From Candidatus Uhrbacteria bacterium (GTDB lineage: Bacteria > Patescibacteriota > Patescibacteriia > UBA9934), in the NCBI GenBank assembly GCA_903827265.1, contig CAIKHN010000013.1, forward strand, positions 1 through 34,006: DNA of 34,006 nt. Direction: 5' to 3'. Made by a program: the position numbers and the translations under genes. The notes beneath the pieces are model-generated. The model saw only the letters and a program-made list of their open reading frames with translations. It was not told the origin of the DNA and ran no database searches. Below are positions 9,220 through 18,416 of this stretch, piece after piece; position 1 is the first letter of the stretch, and every line of letters begins with the position of its first letter.

Positions 9220-10617
9220 CTACCACACCTCCTTCAACTTCTGTCCGTCAGCCGTGTCTTCGGCGATGAAACCGAGCGTCGCGATTTCATCACGTAGCTC
9301 ATCGGACTTCTTCCAGTCCTTACTCGATCGCGCTACCTCACGATCGGCAACAAGTTTCTCGACAGCATTTGGGATCATTATCGGTCGCGCAACAACGTCT
9401 TCAAGTGCGAGGCCGAGAATCTCGTCCATCGCAAGCAATGTCGCCGATTTCACCGAACGTTCCATCGATGCATGGTTCAGTACGCCATAGAAGATCGCGA
9501 GCGCACTCGGCGTGTCGAGATCGTCGTTTATTCGATCCATGAATTGCGCCATCGATTCTGCATCAGCTTCGCCCGGCTTCGGCAAATCACGAACCGCGTT
9601 GCGAATATTTCCGAGCGCGGTATGTGAGGCACCGACCGCGTCCCACGTAAAATTCTGCGGCGTTCGATAATGTGCGCCAAGAATGAAGAGACGGAAGCTC
9701 AACGGATGAATCTTATGCGTCTCAAGATCCGCGACTGTGTACGTGTTGTTCAGTGACTTACTCATTTTCCCGCCATCGATCTGCAAGAACTCATTGTGCA
9801 TCCAAAAGTTCGCCTCTAAGCAATTCCGCGCCGCGAGTGTTTGCGCGATTTCGTTTTCATGATGAACCGCAATGTGATCAATGCCACCGGTGTGAATATC
9901 GAACGGAAGACCGAGATACTTCTCACTCATCGCGGAACACTCAATATGCCAACCAGGGAATCCGACACCCCACGGCGACTCCCACTCCATCTGTCGCTTC
10001 TGGACTGCAGCGTCCGAGCTCGGTGATGGTGAAAACTTCCACAATGCAAAATCTGACGCATTCTTTTTGCCTCTCATCGATACGCGAGCGCCACCTTCTT
10101 TCTCATCAAGCGACTGTCCGGAAAGCTGGCCGTACGATGAAAGCTTCGACGTATCAAAATACACGCCGTCAGCAATCGTGTACGTGTAGCCATTCTTCTC
10201 GATTGCCTCAATCATCGCGATCTGTTCGGCGATGTGATCGGTCGCCTTTGGACTGACGTGTGGCATGAGTATGTTGAATTTCTTCATGTCCTCAAAGTAG
10301 AGCGCGGTATATTTCGCCGCGATGTCCCACGCGCTTTCCCCAGTCTTCTCGCTCATCATCTGCAATTTCTCTGCACCGCCATCAAGATCGCCAACCAAAT
10401 GCCCAACGTCGGTAATATTAATCACCTGCGTCACCGCGTAGTCATTCGCCTCGAACATTCTTCGCAACGTGTCCGCCATCAGGAACGCTCGAAAGTTTCC
10501 GATGTGACCGCGACCGTAAACGGTAAGGCCGCAACTGTAAATTCCAACTTTTCCTGGAATAAGTGGCGCAAAGGCTTGCTTCTTTCGTCCGAGAGTATTG
10601 AAAAGATGAATCGCCAT
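9220..10617 (-). CDS. cysS: Cysteinyl-tRNA synthetase
   Basis: YSCGLTVYGRGHIGNFRAF (HIGH region), GWHIECSAMS, GGIDHIAVHHENEIAQ, KMSKSLNN (KMSKS). Confidence 0.97.
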   Translation of the reverse strand: MAIHLFNTLGRKKQAFAPLIPGKVGIYSCGLTVYGRGHIGNFRAFLMADTLRRMFEANDYAVTQVINITDVGHLVGDLDGGAEKLQMMSEKTGESAWDIAAKYTALYFEDMKKFNILMPHVSPKATDHIAEQIAMIEAIEKNGYTYTIADGVYFDTSKLSSYGQLSGQSLDEKEGGARVSMRGKKNASDFALWKFSPSPSSDAAVQKRQMEWESPWGVGFPGWHIECSAMSEKYLGLPFDIHTGGIDHIAVHHENEIAQTLAARNCLEANFWMHNEFLQIDGGKMSKSLNNTYTVADLETHKIHPLSFRLFILGAHYRTPQNFTWDAVGASHTALGNIRNAVRDLPKPGEADAESMAQFMDRINDDLDTPSALAIFYGVLNHASMERSVKSATLLAMDEILGLALEDVVARPIMIPNAVEKLVADREVARSSKDWKKSDELRDEIATLGFIAEDTADGQKLKEVW

Positions 10618-10679
10618 AGATGGAGGAAGTTTAAAGCACAACGCCGAAAGCCGAAAGCGCGCGTGGGGAAAACAGCAAC

Positions 10680-10697
10680 GGAGCCCGTGAAGGCTCC
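10680..10697 (-). terminator. Putative terminator of the downstream-coordinate hypothetical gene
   Basis: GGAGCC-CGTGAA-GGCTCC followed on the minus strand by GTTGCTGTTTTCCCC. Confidence 0.55.
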
Positions 10698-10717
10698 GCG
10701 CGATGGCGCACCGTGAC

Positions 10718-11155
10718 TCAATCCCTGACGAACGACTGGAACCGCGAACCGTAGCGCACGCCCATCAACTCGAGCATCTCGTTGTACGGAGTACTCCGCG
10801 ACGAGATCTCGATGGAGCACGGATTTCCTTGCGCGTTCCGCATCATCGGCTGCCCGAATTCGTGAGTCATGACGCGGAATTGCTCCGCACAGGACTCGCC
10901 GAAACGAATGACGAGGAGCCCATCCTTGGCTTCCCACGACGTGATGATTCCGAGCGCAGCGCAGATCCGCACTTCCGCCACGTCGTCCACTGCCGGCAAC
11001 AGCGCGAACGCGCCTTGTCCGACGAGAGGAGTCATGTAGTGGTAGTTGTTGAGGACGCCGACGGACGGCATGTTTCGGAAGCCGTTTCTGGCGAGCGTCG
11101 CGATCGGCGGCGGACCAGCATTGAAATCGATACACTGACAATCATCGAAGGACAT
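10718..11155 (-). CDS. Hypothetical protein
   Basis: ORF MSFDDCQCIDFNAGPPP…, followed by a terminator-like hairpin; in-frame extension to 11194 possible. Confidence 0.65.
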   Translation of the reverse strand: MSFDDCQCIDFNAGPPPIATLARNGFRNMPSVGVLNNYHYMTPLVGQGAFALLPAVDDVAEVRICAALGIITSWEAKDGLLVIRFGESCAEQFRVMTHEFGQPMMRNAQGNPCSIEISSRSTPYNEMLELMGVRYGSRFQSFVRD

Positions 11156-11220
11156 GCGCACCCCAGGGAGAGTTGTGCGGCAACACCCTACCACAATTTC
11201 GCGAACGTTGCAATAAAAAG

Positions 11221-13467
11221 TTATTCAGCTAGCATGCTGCCCTGAAGACGAGATTCAACACTATACACCGCAGATCGATAATCAATTGCATGAGTTTTTG
11301 CGCGCCTTGCTTCAGCAACCTTGTTCCACGCCATTGCGATATCTTCATCTGCCAGTTTTATCGCTGAAGTACGGAATACGCTCATGAACGACCCCTCAAG
11401 ATCAACCTTCTTTTTCTTTGCGAACTCAAATGCTCGCTCTGCATCCTCAACTTCTTTTTCACATAATTTCACTTTTGCCTCAGCGTCCTCACCAACATTT
11501 TTAAGATACTCACGCGCTTCTGGAAGCGTTTCTGTGCGTAGCGAATTAAGTATGCTATCAGGTAATGGCAGTACTGTTGCAATAGTTGCTTTTATTTGTG
11601 TTTTACATGGAGCAATTTGCTCACGGAACGTCGCCGATGCACGATCCATCATGCTCTCGGTTTTTGGCCACCATTCCTTTGCATCGGCCTCGTTTCTTTC
11701 CATCACCGCCTCTGACATATGTTCGATGCGGCGGTCGATCTCATACTTCGAAACAACTTTTGAAATATTCCAGACGTCTTCTTTTGGTAACATGTTTTGA
11801 AGAACATTAGAGAGGCGATCCTTCCACTCTCTGTGTTCCGTTTCACAAATCTGTTGCACACGTGGCGCGATCAAAGCCGCACCTCCGTCGTTATTCACGA
11901 CCGAATGCACACGTGATTCAAGAGAGCGAACGAACGTCCGATATTTCTGAAGCCCTTGTGCGGCTGCATGCATATCATTCAATCGCGAATTCCATGTATT
12001 AGCATCAAAATCTGTCACCTGTTCCTGCGCAAGCGAGTGAATTTTTGCAGAACGTTCCGTAACGGTACCGGCAAGACGCGTTATTTCACTAAGCGCAATC
12101 TGCGCATCTCCCTCAATTCTTCCCACATCCGCAACGACTCCTGCGGCGCGATCATTCACCGCAGCATCGACGCGCTTTTGCGATGCAATCGTCCAATCCT
12201 CGCGAACAACCTTTTCAACAACACTCTCTGCTTCAGTAAGTTTTGTAAGATACGATTCGGCATTCTGGAGTATGTCTACCGCATCATTCATGAGCTTCGA
12301 TGGCCCGTTCCAATCAACACCGTGTTTTTCAAGAATCGGTCGAGCCTCGGGAGCTACCCCTGAAAAAGACTTTCCACCTCGCGCAGCAACAATAATTCGG
12401 CGTTCATCGTCCTTCATGAAGCGCGGCAAATGCGAATTACCAACGTTCGAATCCTCAATCGCAAACGTCGCGAGCACAAAACGAAGCTCGTCGATGTTCG
12501 CCTTTCCTTCGCGGAGCGCAATTTCTCGTACCGCAATTTGTGCAGCATCTGGGCCGATAAAACGGAGGAGCTCTTTTTCTGGAGACGTGTCTGCGAGATA
12601 TGCATCAACAAGCGCTTTGCGTACGTCTGGCGTGTTTTCTTTTTCGTATACTGATTGTTCCAAGCGTCCGCGAAGCGACACGCCCACAATTCCGCTCCGT
12701 GTATGCGCGACATGACGACGAACGAGCGCATCGACGGCGCTCTTCACGCTGCCGAGGAGCGTCGGCGAAAGCGACGTCTCATTCTCAACGTATTGTTTGA
12801 GCACAAGATTCGTCACCGCCCCTGGCACGAGATACGTTTCCTCAAGGTACGGGACAAATTTTTCAAACGCGCTTTTCTCCCACTGGCCGTCATACGGGCC
12901 CTGCATTCCGCCAAGAAGCGCTTCAAATCGTTCTTCTTCGCCAATCCGTTCGTTCATCTCCCATTCAATATTCGAAAGTGCGGATGCGTGCTCTTTCGCA
13001 GACATCTTTTTCATTCTCGGCTGTTTTGCAGCTTGTGTTTCGAGCGACGCGAGTGTTTTCCCCGCCTCTTCTCGCTCAATATTCAACGTATCCCGCATTG
13101 AGATCATGGCAGCAAGCATGCCATTCTCCTCCGTTCCTGACGCAACGCTCTCTTCGACGTCTTTAAGCGAACGCCCTTCGGCCATATCGAGAATGGTCGA
13201 CGTCAATTCATCAATCTGTTGGTTGACGGATTGCATCGCAGTTCTTGCGTCTTCGATTGCTCTCGTGTTCTTCGAGACGTCCTCAACGTGCTCCGGAGCT
13301 CCACGTTTCTGCTTTTCCAGAACCGCCTTTCGCGCCAAGCGCCCAAACATCGCCTTCTTTACGCTGGAAACTTCTGGCGATTCCGTTGGAGCGATCACTG
13401 GCTTTTGCCGAGTCTTTCGCTCTCGCTTCGGCGTTTCTGGCGCGATCATTGGAGGAAGTTCCAGCAT
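11221..13467 (-). CDS. Long orphan protein (~748 aa), predicted largely helical/coiled-coil
   Basis: Single long ORF, Glu/Ala/Lys/Arg-rich, no family recognised. Confidence 0.8.
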   Translation of the reverse strand: MLELPPMIAPETPKRERKTRQKPVIAPTESPEVSSVKKAMFGRLARKAVLEKQKRGAPEHVEDVSKNTRAIEDARTAMQSVNQQIDELTSTILDMAEGRSLKDVEESVASGTEENGMLAAMISMRDTLNIEREEAGKTLASLETQAAKQPRMKKMSAKEHASALSNIEWEMNERIGEEERFEALLGGMQGPYDGQWEKSAFEKFVPYLEETYLVPGAVTNLVLKQYVENETSLSPTLLGSVKSAVDALVRRHVAHTRSGIVGVSLRGRLEQSVYEKENTPDVRKALVDAYLADTSPEKELLRFIGPDAAQIAVREIALREGKANIDELRFVLATFAIEDSNVGNSHLPRFMKDDERRIIVAARGGKSFSGVAPEARPILEKHGVDWNGPSKLMNDAVDILQNAESYLTKLTEAESVVEKVVREDWTIASQKRVDAAVNDRAAGVVADVGRIEGDAQIALSEITRLAGTVTERSAKIHSLAQEQVTDFDANTWNSRLNDMHAAAQGLQKYRTFVRSLESRVHSVVNNDGGAALIAPRVQQICETEHREWKDRLSNVLQNMLPKEDVWNISKVVSKYEIDRRIEHMSEAVMERNEADAKEWWPKTESMMDRASATFREQIAPCKTQIKATIATVLPLPDSILNSLRTETLPEAREYLKNVGEDAEAKVKLCEKEVEDAERAFEFAKKKKVDLEGSFMSVFRTSAIKLADEDIAMAWNKVAEARRAKTHAIDYRSAVYSVESRLQGSMLAE

Positions 13468-13517
13468 AACACAAAAAAACAAGAATAAATCTCTTTAAGG
13501 ATATCACATGACGATTA

Positions 13518-13556
13518 CATAACGATGTTATTTGCTGGCCAAATAAAATCGTTATG
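13518..13556. repeat. 39-bp near-perfect palindrome overlapping the PEBP stop codon
   Basis: CATAACGAT-g-TTATTTG-CTGGC-CAAATAA-a-ATCGTTATG. Confidence 0.9.
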
Positions 13557-14022
13557 CCGTTGCGTGTTGCATTGCTCTAATTTTCTGTCGTTGATATCGC
13601 CCTTCCAAAACGCCTTGCGCAATGACGTGTCCTTCCATCGCTTCCTCAATCACGTTTCGTGGCGCGCCGTGGCTTACGTCAAGCATGCAATCTAGCGCGT
13701 ATGCGATGAATCGATATTCATGTTCACCAACTCCAGGACACGGACCGCCGTAGCCAACCTCACTAAAATCTGTTTCTCCTTCACGAGCGCCCTGTGGCAC
13801 ATTGTTTTCACGAATGACTCGTGTGGAAGGAGAAATATTCCACACACTCCAATGCAACCAATTCCCTGATGGTGATGACGGATCGTCAACCAAAACGGCA
13901 ATGCTCTGCGTGTCTCCAGGAACGTCGTCGAAAACGAGTTCAGGATTCACATCTTTCCCGTCGCACGTATATTTCGCGGGAATCATTTCGCCACTTACGA
14001 ACGCTGGAGACGTGACACGCAT
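13552..14022 (-). CDS. PEBP family protein (YbhB/YbcL, Raf kinase inhibitor-like)
   Basis: IPAKYTCDGKDVNPELVFDDVP, VDDPSSPSGNWLHWSVWNI, YGGPCPGVGEHEYRFIAYALD. Confidence 0.95.
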   Translation of the reverse strand: MRVTSPAFVSGEMIPAKYTCDGKDVNPELVFDDVPGDTQSIAVLVDDPSSPSGNWLHWSVWNISPSTRVIRENNVPQGAREGETDFSEVGYGGPCPGVGEHEYRFIAYALDCMLDVSHGAPRNVIEEAMEGHVIAQGVLEGRYQRQKIRAMQHATA

Positions 14023-14183
14023 AGATGTCGATGACTAGTGACGGCGCACGAGATCGTCATGAAGCGCGTTGATGTGATGCATTGTACAAACGCATGAAGA
14101 AAGCGTGAAGTGGAAACATCCACATGTGCACTAGTCGCTTGACGAGAAAATATTTTGCACAAAATCTTTTTGAAAAAAATGAC

Positions 14184-14207
14184 GCGGCCCCATTGCGTTG
14201 GGGCCGC
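14184..14207 (-). terminator. Rho-independent terminator
   Basis: GCGGCCCC(14184-14191)/GGGGCCGC(14200-14207), minus strand continues GTCATTTTTTTC. Confidence 0.85.
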
Positions 14208-14230
14208 GCACATTCGCGCGAGAGATTTCT

Positions 14231-14602
14231 TCAAGCGGTGGCGTTCCTGCGCGCTCGCGGAGTGACACCAGGGTCAGAGAAGCGCGCACTCGCGGGCGCG
14301 TTCTGGTAGACGATCGTCGCCGGATTGATGGCTCGATCATTGGGCGCGTAGTCGTCTCGGCGAACGCTCGTGGGAATGAAGCCGAGATCGACCGTGAACA
14401 CGGCACCAACCGCGAGGAGGCGGAGGATCTGCTCACGCGTCTTTCCGCCGAAGTGCATCACCCGAGGCCGACACCCAAGCGCGGTACGGAGTCGGAAGAC
14501 TTCTCCCGACGCATCTACCATGATTTCGAATTCGACCAAGGCCGGTCCTTTCTCAGGATCGACGTCACTGATGGAACGAACGACACACAGCTTCTGCGGC
14601 AT
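14231..14602 (-). CDS. Hypothetical protein
   Basis: MPQKLCVVRSISDVDPEKGPALVEFEI…; GGAGG ribosome-binding-like site upstream of the ATG; terminator downstream. Confidence 0.65.
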   Translation of the reverse strand: MPQKLCVVRSISDVDPEKGPALVEFEIMVDASGEVFRLRTALGCRPRVMHFGGKTREQILRLLAVGAVFTVDLGFIPTSVRRDDYAPNDRAINPATIVYQNAPASARFSDPGVTPRARRNATA

Positions 14603-14695
14603 GGGAGCCTCCGGGGTTGCGATTTGCGGGTCTGAACTCCTTCTCGTCCTGAATGGACGTGTCACGCTATCACAATATCAGAAAAAATGAAAGGT

Positions 14696-15082
14696 TTACC
14701 AAATCTTCCACCATGGTCTATTTACAGACCGTTCGGTAGCTCCCACCCCCTCCGACTCCCCCTCAGAAAGGGGGAGGGATTTCACGGAGCGCACCCACCC
14801 GTCGATGCGACGCATTTCTTTCTCGATCGTCGGCCCTTCGTACTCACCGCTGTGCGCGTGATTCACTCCGTACGATGGCTTCTTTTGGTCTAGATGCAGG
14901 CTAAACGTCACTTCGTCATTCTTTTGATCGACGTACAAATGAAACCGAGGGTAAAACTCTCCCGTCAATCGCAACACGAAACTCTCCTCCCCGCTCTGCG
15001 GATCTGTAAACGCCGAATATCCCGCTTTTCGCAAAACGGCCAACGGACTATGCATCACGGATTTGTCGTAGACCACCTTCAT
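14696..15082 (-). CDS. Hypothetical protein whose C-terminal tail is encoded by a G/C-rich palindromic element
   Basis: MKVVYDKSVMHSPLAVLRKAGYSAFTDPQSG…; -10-like TACACT 6 nt before the ATG. Confidence 0.7.
   Translation of the reverse strand: MKVVYDKSVMHSPLAVLRKAGYSAFTDPQSGEESFVLRLTGEFYPRFHLYVDQKNDEVTFSLHLDQKKPSYGVNHAHSGEYEGPTIEKEMRRIDGWVRSVKSLPLSEGESEGVGATERSVNRPWWKIW
14742..14784. repeat. G/C-rich palindromic element, copy D
   Basis: CTCCCCCT(14756-14763)/AGGGGGAG(14769-14776) with CCCACCCCC arm. Confidence 0.75.
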
Positions 15083-15125
15083 ATCTCCAGTGTAACAAAA
15101 AAGAACCGCGAAGGCGATTCTTTTT

Positions 15126-15213
15126 TGGCGGAAGGGGAGAGATTCGAACTCTCGATACCTTGCGGTATACACGCGTTCCAGGCGTGCGCACTAGGCCACT
15201 ATGCGACCCTTCC
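15126..15213 (-). tRNA. tRNA-Ser (anticodon GGA), CCA encoded
   Basis: Minus strand GGAAGGGTCGCATAGTGGCCTAGTGCGCACGCCTGGAACGCGTGTATACCGCAAGGTATCGAGAGTTCGAATCTCTCCCCTTCCGCCA; long variable arm. Confidence 0.95.
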
Positions 15214-15315
15214 CTACAAATTTGCTCCAAAAGAATATCTGAAAAGAACGGATTGAGCAATGACTTGTTCCCGAATCTCGATTTCGGTACCATTGTTGGG
15301 TCAGTTTCGAAATAT

Positions 15316-15391
15316 CGGACTATAGCGCAGTTGGTAGCGCGCGTCGTTCGGGACGACGAGGTCGTGGGTTCGAGCCCCGCTAGTCCGACCA
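15316..15391 (+). tRNA. tRNA-Pro (anticodon CGG), CCA encoded
   Basis: CGGACTATAGCGCAGTTGGTAGCGCGCGTCGTTCGGGACGACGAGGTCGTGGGTTCGAGCCCCGCTAGTCCGACCA; anticodon loop TTCGGGA. Confidence 0.95.
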
Positions 15392-15395
15392 AAAG

Positions 15396-15419
15396 ATCAC
15401 TCTTCATGAGTGATTTTTT
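15396..15419 (+). terminator. Terminator after tRNA-Pro
   Basis: ATCACTC-TTCAT-GAGTGAT followed by TTTTT. Confidence 0.85.
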
Positions 15420-15449
15420 GTTTCTCCCCCATCCTGCTATCATCCTTCC

Positions 15450-16709
15450 ATGCAATTCGACGATTCAACACAGTTCGATGTCATCGTGATTGGCGGTGGC
15501 GCTTCGGGGCTTATGGCAGCGGCAACGGCGGCAAGCCGAGGCAAGCGGGTTTTGATACTTGAAAAAAATCCGGAGTGTGGACGGAAACTTTCGATTTCCG
15601 GCGGAGGACGATGCAACATCACCAATGCCGAATTCGACAAACATCTTTTTACCGATCATTACGGCGATGCAAAGAAGTTTTTGCTTTCCGCGTTTTCGAC
15701 GTTTGGCCCGCAAGAAACATTTGACTACTTTAATTCTCGTGGATTGCCGTTTGTTATTGAAGATCGAAAACGTGCATTCCCTGTTACGCACTCCGCACTG
15801 GACGTGACGAACCTTCTTCTCGCCGAATGTAAAAAACACGGAGTTCGAATTCAAACGTCCTCCCCCGTCATGAAAATCGATTTCTTCGAAAATGAAATTC
15901 TTTCGGTGTCGACCAAAAATATTACGTACACCGCCACCAGTTACATCTTTGCCACCGGCGGGTCATCGCATCCAGAGACGGGATCGACCGGCGATGGCTT
16001 CCCATGGCTCTCCAAACTCGGCCACACGGTTGTTACCCCAACACCATCGCTTGTTCCGCTTGCCGTCCGAAGCCCTGACGAAGGACGGTGGGTAACCGAT
16101 CTTCAAGGCATCACCATCAAGGACGTAAAGATCTCCTTCACGGTCGATGGCCGAAAAGCGTTCAATAAGAAGGGATCGATCCTCTTTACGCACTTCGGGA
16201 TTTCAGGTCCGACTGTGCTTCATTCCGCAAAGGGCGTTGCCGATTTGCTTCCCGAAGGCGAAGTTGTCGCGCATCTCGATCTCTTCCCTACCCTCGACGA
16301 CGGCACGTTAAGCAGAAACCTCGTGGCACTTTTTGACGCGCACAAAAATACGATGATCAAAAACGTATTCGCAGGGATGTTGCTCACCGGAATCGTGAAT
16401 CGATCGCTTACGGTCGCCGGAATCGATCCTGACGCTCAAGTAAACGGCGTCACAAAGGAACAGCGCACACGACTTGTGAAAGCGCTGAAGGATCTTTCGT
16501 TCCCTATTTCCGGATTACTCGGCATGGACAAAGCGATTATCGCCGACGGTGGCGTTCCACTGAACGAAGTGTCGATGCAGACGATGCAAAGCAAAGTCGT
16601 CAAAAACCTCTTTCTGACCGGCGATCTCTTTCACATTGTCCGCCCTTCCGGCGGATACTCCCTCCAACTCTGCTGGACAACAGGCTTTCTTGCAGGAAAC
16701 GCTGCGTAA
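15450..16709 (+). CDS. NAD(P)/FAD-dependent oxidoreductase, HI0933 (YhiN-like) family
   Basis: VIVIGGGASGLMAAATAASRGKRVLILEKNPECGRKLSISGGGRCNITN; C-terminal GGYSLQLCWTTGFLAG. Confidence 0.95.
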   Translation: MQFDDSTQFDVIVIGGGASGLMAAATAASRGKRVLILEKNPECGRKLSISGGGRCNITNAEFDKHLFTDHYGDAKKFLLSAFSTFGPQETFDYFNSRGLPFVIEDRKRAFPVTHSALDVTNLLLAECKKHGVRIQTSSPVMKIDFFENEILSVSTKNITYTATSYIFATGGSSHPETGSTGDGFPWLSKLGHTVVTPTPSLVPLAVRSPDEGRWVTDLQGITIKDVKISFTVDGRKAFNKKGSILFTHFGISGPTVLHSAKGVADLLPEGEVVAHLDLFPTLDDGTLSRNLVALFDAHKNTMIKNVFAGMLLTGIVNRSLTVAGIDPDAQVNGVTKEQRTRLVKALKDLSFPISGLLGMDKAIIADGGVPLNEVSMQTMQSKVVKNLFLTGDLFHIVRPSGGYSLQLCWTTGFLAGNAA

Positions 16710-16722
16710 ATTCAGCGAATCC

Positions 16723-16751
16723 TTGCGGAAAAGGCGGATCCGTGCTATTCT
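16723..16751 (+). promoter_or_regulatory. Putative promoter of the DEAD-box helicase gene
   Basis: TTGCGG (16723-16728), 17-nt spacer, TATTCT (16746-16751). Confidence 0.55.
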
Positions 16752-16762
16752 TTCCTGGCTTT

Positions 16763-16830
16763 GATTCGTCCTCAGAGGCGAATCTGTCAGTCCTCACGGA
16801 CTTCGACCGGATTTCTGTCGGGACTCCCGA
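16763..16830 (+). promoter_or_regulatory. Structured leader of the DEAD-box helicase: three consecutive hairpins
   Basis: GATTCGtCCT-cag-AGGCGAATC (16763-16784); AGTCC-tcac-GGACT (16789-16802); TCGGG-act-CCCGA (16818-16830). Confidence 0.65.
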
Positions 16831-16917
16831 ACGAGAAATCAAGCACTCTATTCAAGAGACCGGCTGATTTCATCGTTACCGATTGAAAACGTCTCCCGTT
16901 CTCACTGACATTCTTTC

Positions 16918-18372
16918 ATGTCCGACACAAACTCTGCCGTGCAGAACGGCTTTGCGGGACTTGGCATTGCGCCAACGCTCCTCGAGATCCTTACAAAACA
17001 CGGATTCTCAATCCCAACACCAATTCAGCATCAGTCTATTCCCGTGGCAGTCACCGGAAGCGACGTGATTGGTATCGCACAAACGGGTACAGGAAAAACC
17101 CTCGCGTTCGGTATTCCAATGATCCAGCGCCTCGCTCAGTTTAAGGGTCGTGGATTGGTGATTTTGCCTACCCGCGAACTTGCGCTTCAGGTTGACGAAA
17201 ACCTCAAGAAGATCGGTGCCGGCATTGGCATGAAAACCGCCGTTCTCATTGGTGGCGCATCAATGCACCTGCAAAAGAAGGCACTTCAAACAAAGCCACA
17301 CGTCATCATTGCAACTCCAGGCCGTCTTATCGATCACCTTGAGCAAAAGACTATTCGTTTGGACGACGTGAAGGTCCTCGTCCTCGACGAAGCTGATCGC
17401 ATGTTGGACATGGGCTTTGCTCCACAGATTGCAAAAATTCTCGCAACCGTTCCAAAGGATCGCCAAACGCTCCTCTTCTCTGCAACCATGCCGCTCGAGA
17501 TTGTCCGTATTGCGAACACCGCAATGCGCACACCAGTTCGCGTGGAAGTTGCCCCACAAGGCACGCTCGCTGAACGCGTAGAACAGGAATTGATTTTCGT
17601 TCCGAAGCACGACAAAGAGCGTTTGCTCGAGTTGTTGCTGAAGGAGCAAGAAGGAACTGTTCTTGTGTTCTCCCGCACCAAGCATGGCGCAAAGAAAATC
17701 GCCCGTGCCGTCCATGCCATGGGATACACGGCAGATGAATTGCATTCCAACCGATCATTAGCTCAACGTAAGGCAGCACTTGAAGGTTTCAAAACCGGAA
17801 AATATCGTGTGCTCGTCGCAACCGACATTGCAGCTCGCGGAATCGACGTGAAGGGCATTGCTCTCGTTATCAACTACGACTTGCCAGACAATCCAGACGA
17901 CTACGTTCACCGCATCGGTCGAACCGGTCGCGCGGGAATGGCCGGAAAGGCCGTTTCATTCGCAACACCTGATCAGCGTGGCGATGTGAAGGGCATTGAA
18001 CGCGTCATTCGCGGACTCATCCCATTGAAGCCTGTGCCAAAGGTTCTTCCAGCGTACCGCAACCTTCCACCAGTTGAGCGCGACAACGACGCTCATGCAC
18101 GCGGAAGCCGCAGTGCGAAGAGCTACGGTGGTACAAACACATACCCTGGCGAAAAGCGCTACGCCCCAGCCCCAACCGGCGGACGTGCACCACAAAAGGC
18201 GTACGAGAAGCAATATCACAGCCGCGCAGCAAAACCAGTCCCACAAGGACAGCATCGCGCAAAACGTTATGACGTCGGCACTACTTCTCCATCGATTCCT
18301 GCGCCGCAACCGTACGTCGCGCCAGCAACGAACCAATTCGCTCCAGCAGCACCACGCAAGTTCCGAAAGTAA
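16918..18372 (+). CDS. DEAD-box RNA helicase with basic low-complexity C-terminal tail
   Basis: AQTGTGKTLAFGIP, PTRELALQ, VLDEADRMLDMGF, LLFSATMP, VATDIAARGIDV, HRIGRTGRAG. Confidence 0.97.
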   Translation: MSDTNSAVQNGFAGLGIAPTLLEILTKHGFSIPTPIQHQSIPVAVTGSDVIGIAQTGTGKTLAFGIPMIQRLAQFKGRGLVILPTRELALQVDENLKKIGAGIGMKTAVLIGGASMHLQKKALQTKPHVIIATPGRLIDHLEQKTIRLDDVKVLVLDEADRMLDMGFAPQIAKILATVPKDRQTLLFSATMPLEIVRIANTAMRTPVRVEVAPQGTLAERVEQELIFVPKHDKERLLELLLKEQEGTVLVFSRTKHGAKKIARAVHAMGYTADELHSNRSLAQRKAALEGFKTGKYRVLVATDIAARGIDVKGIALVINYDLPDNPDDYVHRIGRTGRAGMAGKAVSFATPDQRGDVKGIERVIRGLIPLKPVPKVLPAYRNLPPVERDNDAHARGSRSAKSYGGTNTYPGEKRYAPAPTGGRAPQKAYEKQYHSRAAKPVPQGQHRAKRYDVGTTSPSIPAPQPYVAPATNQFAPAAPRKFRK

Positions 18373-18376
18373 GAAC

Positions 18377-18409
18377 AAAAAAACGCGCCGAATAATTGGC
18401 GCGTTTTTT
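18377..18409. terminator. Bidirectional terminator between convergent helicase and DsbA-like genes
   Basis: AAAAAAACGCGCC-gaataatt-GGCGCGTTTTTT. Confidence 0.92.
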
Positions 18410-18416
18410 GTATTTT

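Noticed and set aside
14033-14136. Inverted pair GACTAGTG…CACTAGTC near 14033 and 14129
   Set aside because: Only 8 bp with a self-complementary core and no extension; probably chance.
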